Shown: positions 60,891-64,000 of the stretch, piece after piece | How positions within the stretch are numbered: the stretch's first letter is position 1 | Layout of the letters: every line of letters starts with the position of its first letter | Origin: Chrysomallon squamiferum | Taxonomy: Eukaryota > Mollusca > Gastropoda > Neomphalida > Peltospiridae | Assembly: GCA_012295275.1 (NCBI GenBank) | Contig: CM022677.1 | Coordinates: 3,726,468 to 3,790,467 of the forward strand | Direction of reading: 5' to 3' | Length of the DNA: 64,000 nucleotides | The notes under the pieces: model-generated | The model's input: only the letters and a program-made list of their open reading frames with translations | The model's database searches: none | Told to the model about the DNA's origin: nothing | Program-made: the position numbers and the translations under genes

Positions 60891-62298
60891 CCTTTTTACA
60901 TCTTTTTTGTTTGTCTATAACTAACGGCACTTACAAAACGAACTATTTCATTTATTTAAATACAAATCTTCTGTCTGCTACAAATATATAAAATAACAAG
61001 TAAAAATCACAGGCATAAATAAAAATGAATGCATCGAACTAAAACGATAAATAAATAAATAAATAATGAAAGTAAAATAGATATTTCTAAAGTTAAATGG
61101 GAGAAATAAAAAATGTAACAGCTGTTAATCCAGCACTGTTTCTAGGCAACGCTGGGTCGGTTGCATATCAAATTATTAATATATAGTTATGCATTGATAC
61201 ATAATTCGTGTCAGCTGTTTACAAGTGCATGGAACATGCTCTACGTGTTTTATACAATAATATATTATCATCATATCCAATAACAAAGATGATGATGATG
61301 ATGATGATAATGACAACAGAAATGGTTATCATAGCTGATGGTAATAGTTGTAGTAATAATAGTAGTAGTAACAAAAACGATAGTAATGATACAGTAATAA
61401 CGGCAACAACAATAGCAGCAGTAGCAACAGCAGCAACAATAACAACGACAACAACAATAATAATAAAACCACGATTATTAAGGTGATAGTAACAACAATA
61501 ATGGTAATAATAACAACAATAATCTTTATAAAAAATAATGTGCGTCTCTCGATATTTATCCTATATAAACTGTCGAAAAATCGTAAAATGACAATAGTTT
61601 TAGACAACGCTTATAAATTCAGCTATGCTTATATCTCAACAATAACCCCACCCCCAACAACAACAACAAAAAAACACATTAGAAAATATATAAACGTTAC
61701 AGTGTTGTCCTGTGATTACTCATACCATTCCAAAATCTCCTCGTACATAGTTAATAAAAAAATTAAAAAAAAATGTATTGTATTTTATTTTTAACGTAAC
61801 GACATGCATGCATATATACGTATATGTAAATATATATATGCATGATGTAGAGAACATCTGTTGGTTAATGGATGCACAAAATGAATGAATGTTATATAAC
61901 ATCTCCAGACATTTTGATCGTATCAGTTGTCGAATGTCTGTCACACATATTTTATACTAAACACGTGAAACCTGCTGATACCGGCGATTAGATAGCAAGA
62001 GATTTTGTTTTTATCCACCATCCCATATACCGGAAAATATATTTGATAAACCTGCTGTGTGACAGCTGCTAGAAGGAGAAAAAGCCAAATGCATTGTACA
62101 GAATAATTAAAAATAATTATACCTACATATCGCGACCAAGGAAAAGTCTGTATAGATATTAATTATATAATTATCAGTTTCTTTATTGACCAAAATTCCT
62201 CCTATTAATCTGAGATTACTTTTTTTTCTTTTAAGAATGACTTTTCTAAAGTTTGTGAGAACCAAAATGAAGATTACTTCTTTGGTATATTTTACAAA

Positions 62299-62415
<117 letters not shown>

Positions 62416-62627
62416 AGTGTGTTTCTCAGTAAAATATCTGTCTTATTAAAATAAAGAGATTACGGCTTGATTTATTGATTAATCAGCCTAAGTGTTGAGT
62501 ACCAATCCGTCTTTTATCTACCTTAGCTTCGTGCTGACGTTTGAAAAAGGTAAACAATACAGATACGATAGCATTTGAGATACGTCAACGTTTTTCAGTC
62601 CACGCCCCAAACTAAATACTAAACTAA

Positions 62628-62857
62628 TCACCGGTGACATAATGGTTTTGCCAACGACTTCACAAGGGACCAACTGATTGTGGGTTCACTTCCTGGTACA
62701 AGTTTTAGAGCTCTTTCAGGGTATATCAGATTGCTATATCCTATCTATATCTCCAACTAATCAGCTAATAAATTAACTCAGTACATCCAGCTTTGGTTGT
62801 GCAGTTGCTAATCCAGCTTTCCAGTGGCTTTAGCCCCTGAATGACTGACTACGTCTA
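62628..62857 (+). mobile_element. tRNA-derived SINE, copy in segment 2
   Basis: Same insertion as at 16868-17096, with the B-box-like GGTTCACTTCC at 62683-62693 and a few substitutions. It sits at the orthologous position of the duplication, so it is not a new insertion. Confidence 0.7.
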
Positions 62858-63047
62858 TATTATCTACACTTTCTGTAATTAAAGTATGTCTTTGATTATA
62901 CGAACAAATGGTCGAAATATATTCTGCGTGCTTCCATGTTATGTTTAGATTTTTGTCGTCCACACTTGATTAATAACGAAGTTTAATTAAAAAAAACACA
63001 AAAAAACAGGACGCCGCCACTTTTCGGTAGTCGTAATGTCAGCATTT

Positions 63048-63058
63048 AAGATGGCGGC
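63048..63058 (+). promoter_or_regulatory. YY1 consensus motif
   Basis: AAGATGGCGGC, the exact strong YY1 motif, in CpG-containing sequence. The copy 1 counterpart has one mismatch. Function is inference. Confidence 0.4.
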
Positions 63059-63128
63059 GTTCACGTTCATAGTAACAGTAAAATTTGATAATCATACTTT
63101 GATGTGAGGATAGCTGATCGATAAGATT

Positions 63129-63184
<56 letters not shown>

Positions 63185-63380
63185 CCTTCTAATAAGCAAC
63201 CTAAACTTCTGCACAAAGTAGATGTGTATTTGAACCTTTATCTCAAAAACTGATTATGTAATTGCTGATTATTTATTTATATATATATATATATAGAATA
63301 AAATAAATCTTTGATAACACATGATCTATGCCTCCATACTTCTCTTTATGTCTGTCTTTTCTCATTATCTCACATATTTT

Positions 63381-63382
<2 letters not shown>

Positions 63383-63472
<90 letters not shown>
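63383..63472. repeat. (CT)n microsatellite near the window end
   Basis: About 45 CT units, counterpart of the shorter tract at 17597-17662. Confidence 0.97.
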
Positions 63473-63477
<5 letters not shown>

Positions 63478-64000
63478 GTGTGTTTATGCTGCTTTCGGTC
63501 ACTGATATACTATTTTCAGATAATTTCAAGAATGATGGGAACAGAATGTCAGAAATCAACAAACTGTGTATTGACACTTTCAGCACATTCCTGTGTGTGG
63601 GACATAGTACAATACTGACTTTTTCTGTTGACTTTCGAGCTAAAAATAACTCGCATTAAACAGTTTTCTATTTTCATTGCTAGACATTTCGGAATTAACA
63701 TTTCTTAGGTGCGTGTTTAAATGGCATCTGCATAATCTATTGTTATTTGGACATTTATTGATATTTCCCTTTTCTATTTGAAGCCATTTCCTTTTTGAAA
63801 GTTATATCCGTCATTGGATCCATTGCTTTTTCTGTTGTGAGACTGAAAATATGTTTAACCAAAACTACCGCAGTAAATCAGTAAGTCAATTCTGGTTTTA
63901 ACCGTTATCGACAATTGCAATAATAATAATAATAATCATAACAACAACAACAACAACAACAACAACAATAATAATAATTCTTTAAGAAAAGTAAAACAGA

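Overview
The window looks like nuclear DNA from an invertebrate animal, most likely a mollusc or another lophotrochozoan; that placement is an inference. It is AT-rich and full of long (GA)n/(CT)n, (CA)n, (TTA)n and (TTTA)n tracts. It has spliced genes with short phase-1 EGF exons, tRNA-derived SINEs, large minisatellites and one 200-base assembly gap. No bacterial-type operon, rRNA, tRNA or CRISPR array was seen.

Layout. 1-3480: AT-rich DNA with a 58-bp-type minisatellite. 3483-5075 (minus): three exons of a Deltex-family (DTX3/DTX3L-like) E3 ubiquitin ligase, with an in-frame TGA. About 6800-7250 (minus): a collapsed Ty3/Gypsy gag/pol remnant. 7265-12391: a 5.1-kb array of a 41-bp unit. 12785-13500: an inverted copy of the last exon and flanks of the large gene described next. 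13500-18235: first copy of a roughly 5-kb segment whose second copy fills 58820-64000. 19942-41220 (plus): a gene of about 29 exons encoding a MUC4/mucin-like membrane protein. 41.4-54.3 kb: mostly simple repeats. 54339-54411: a signal-peptide exon starting another plus-strand gene. 54.8-58.8 kb: minisatellites and AT-rich DNA.

The central gene, read exon by exon, encodes repeated EGF domains, NIDO, AMOP, a VWD-like region, a Cys-rich/EGF block, a calcium-binding-type EGF, a SEA-like domain with a furin-type RRKR site, two EGF domains, one transmembrane helix and a tyrosine-rich tail with an NPAY motif. It looks like a cell-surface adhesive or signalling mucin. No signal-peptide exon was found for it. 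Several splice sites are damaged, and an in-frame TAA lies just before the membrane helix. The gene may therefore be decaying, alternatively spliced, or affected by assembly errors.

The most unusual aspect is the large-scale arrangement. The final exon of the mucin-like gene is present again, identical and inverted, 28 kb upstream. It is fused through a GA tract to a copy of the segment that also lies downstream of the gene. Both ends of the inverted piece are microsatellites, so this is either a microsatellite-mediated rearrangement or a haplotype/assembly artefact. The duplicated 5-kb segment carries a conserved exon-like reading frame, an RFX-type X-box, a YY1-type site and a SINE.
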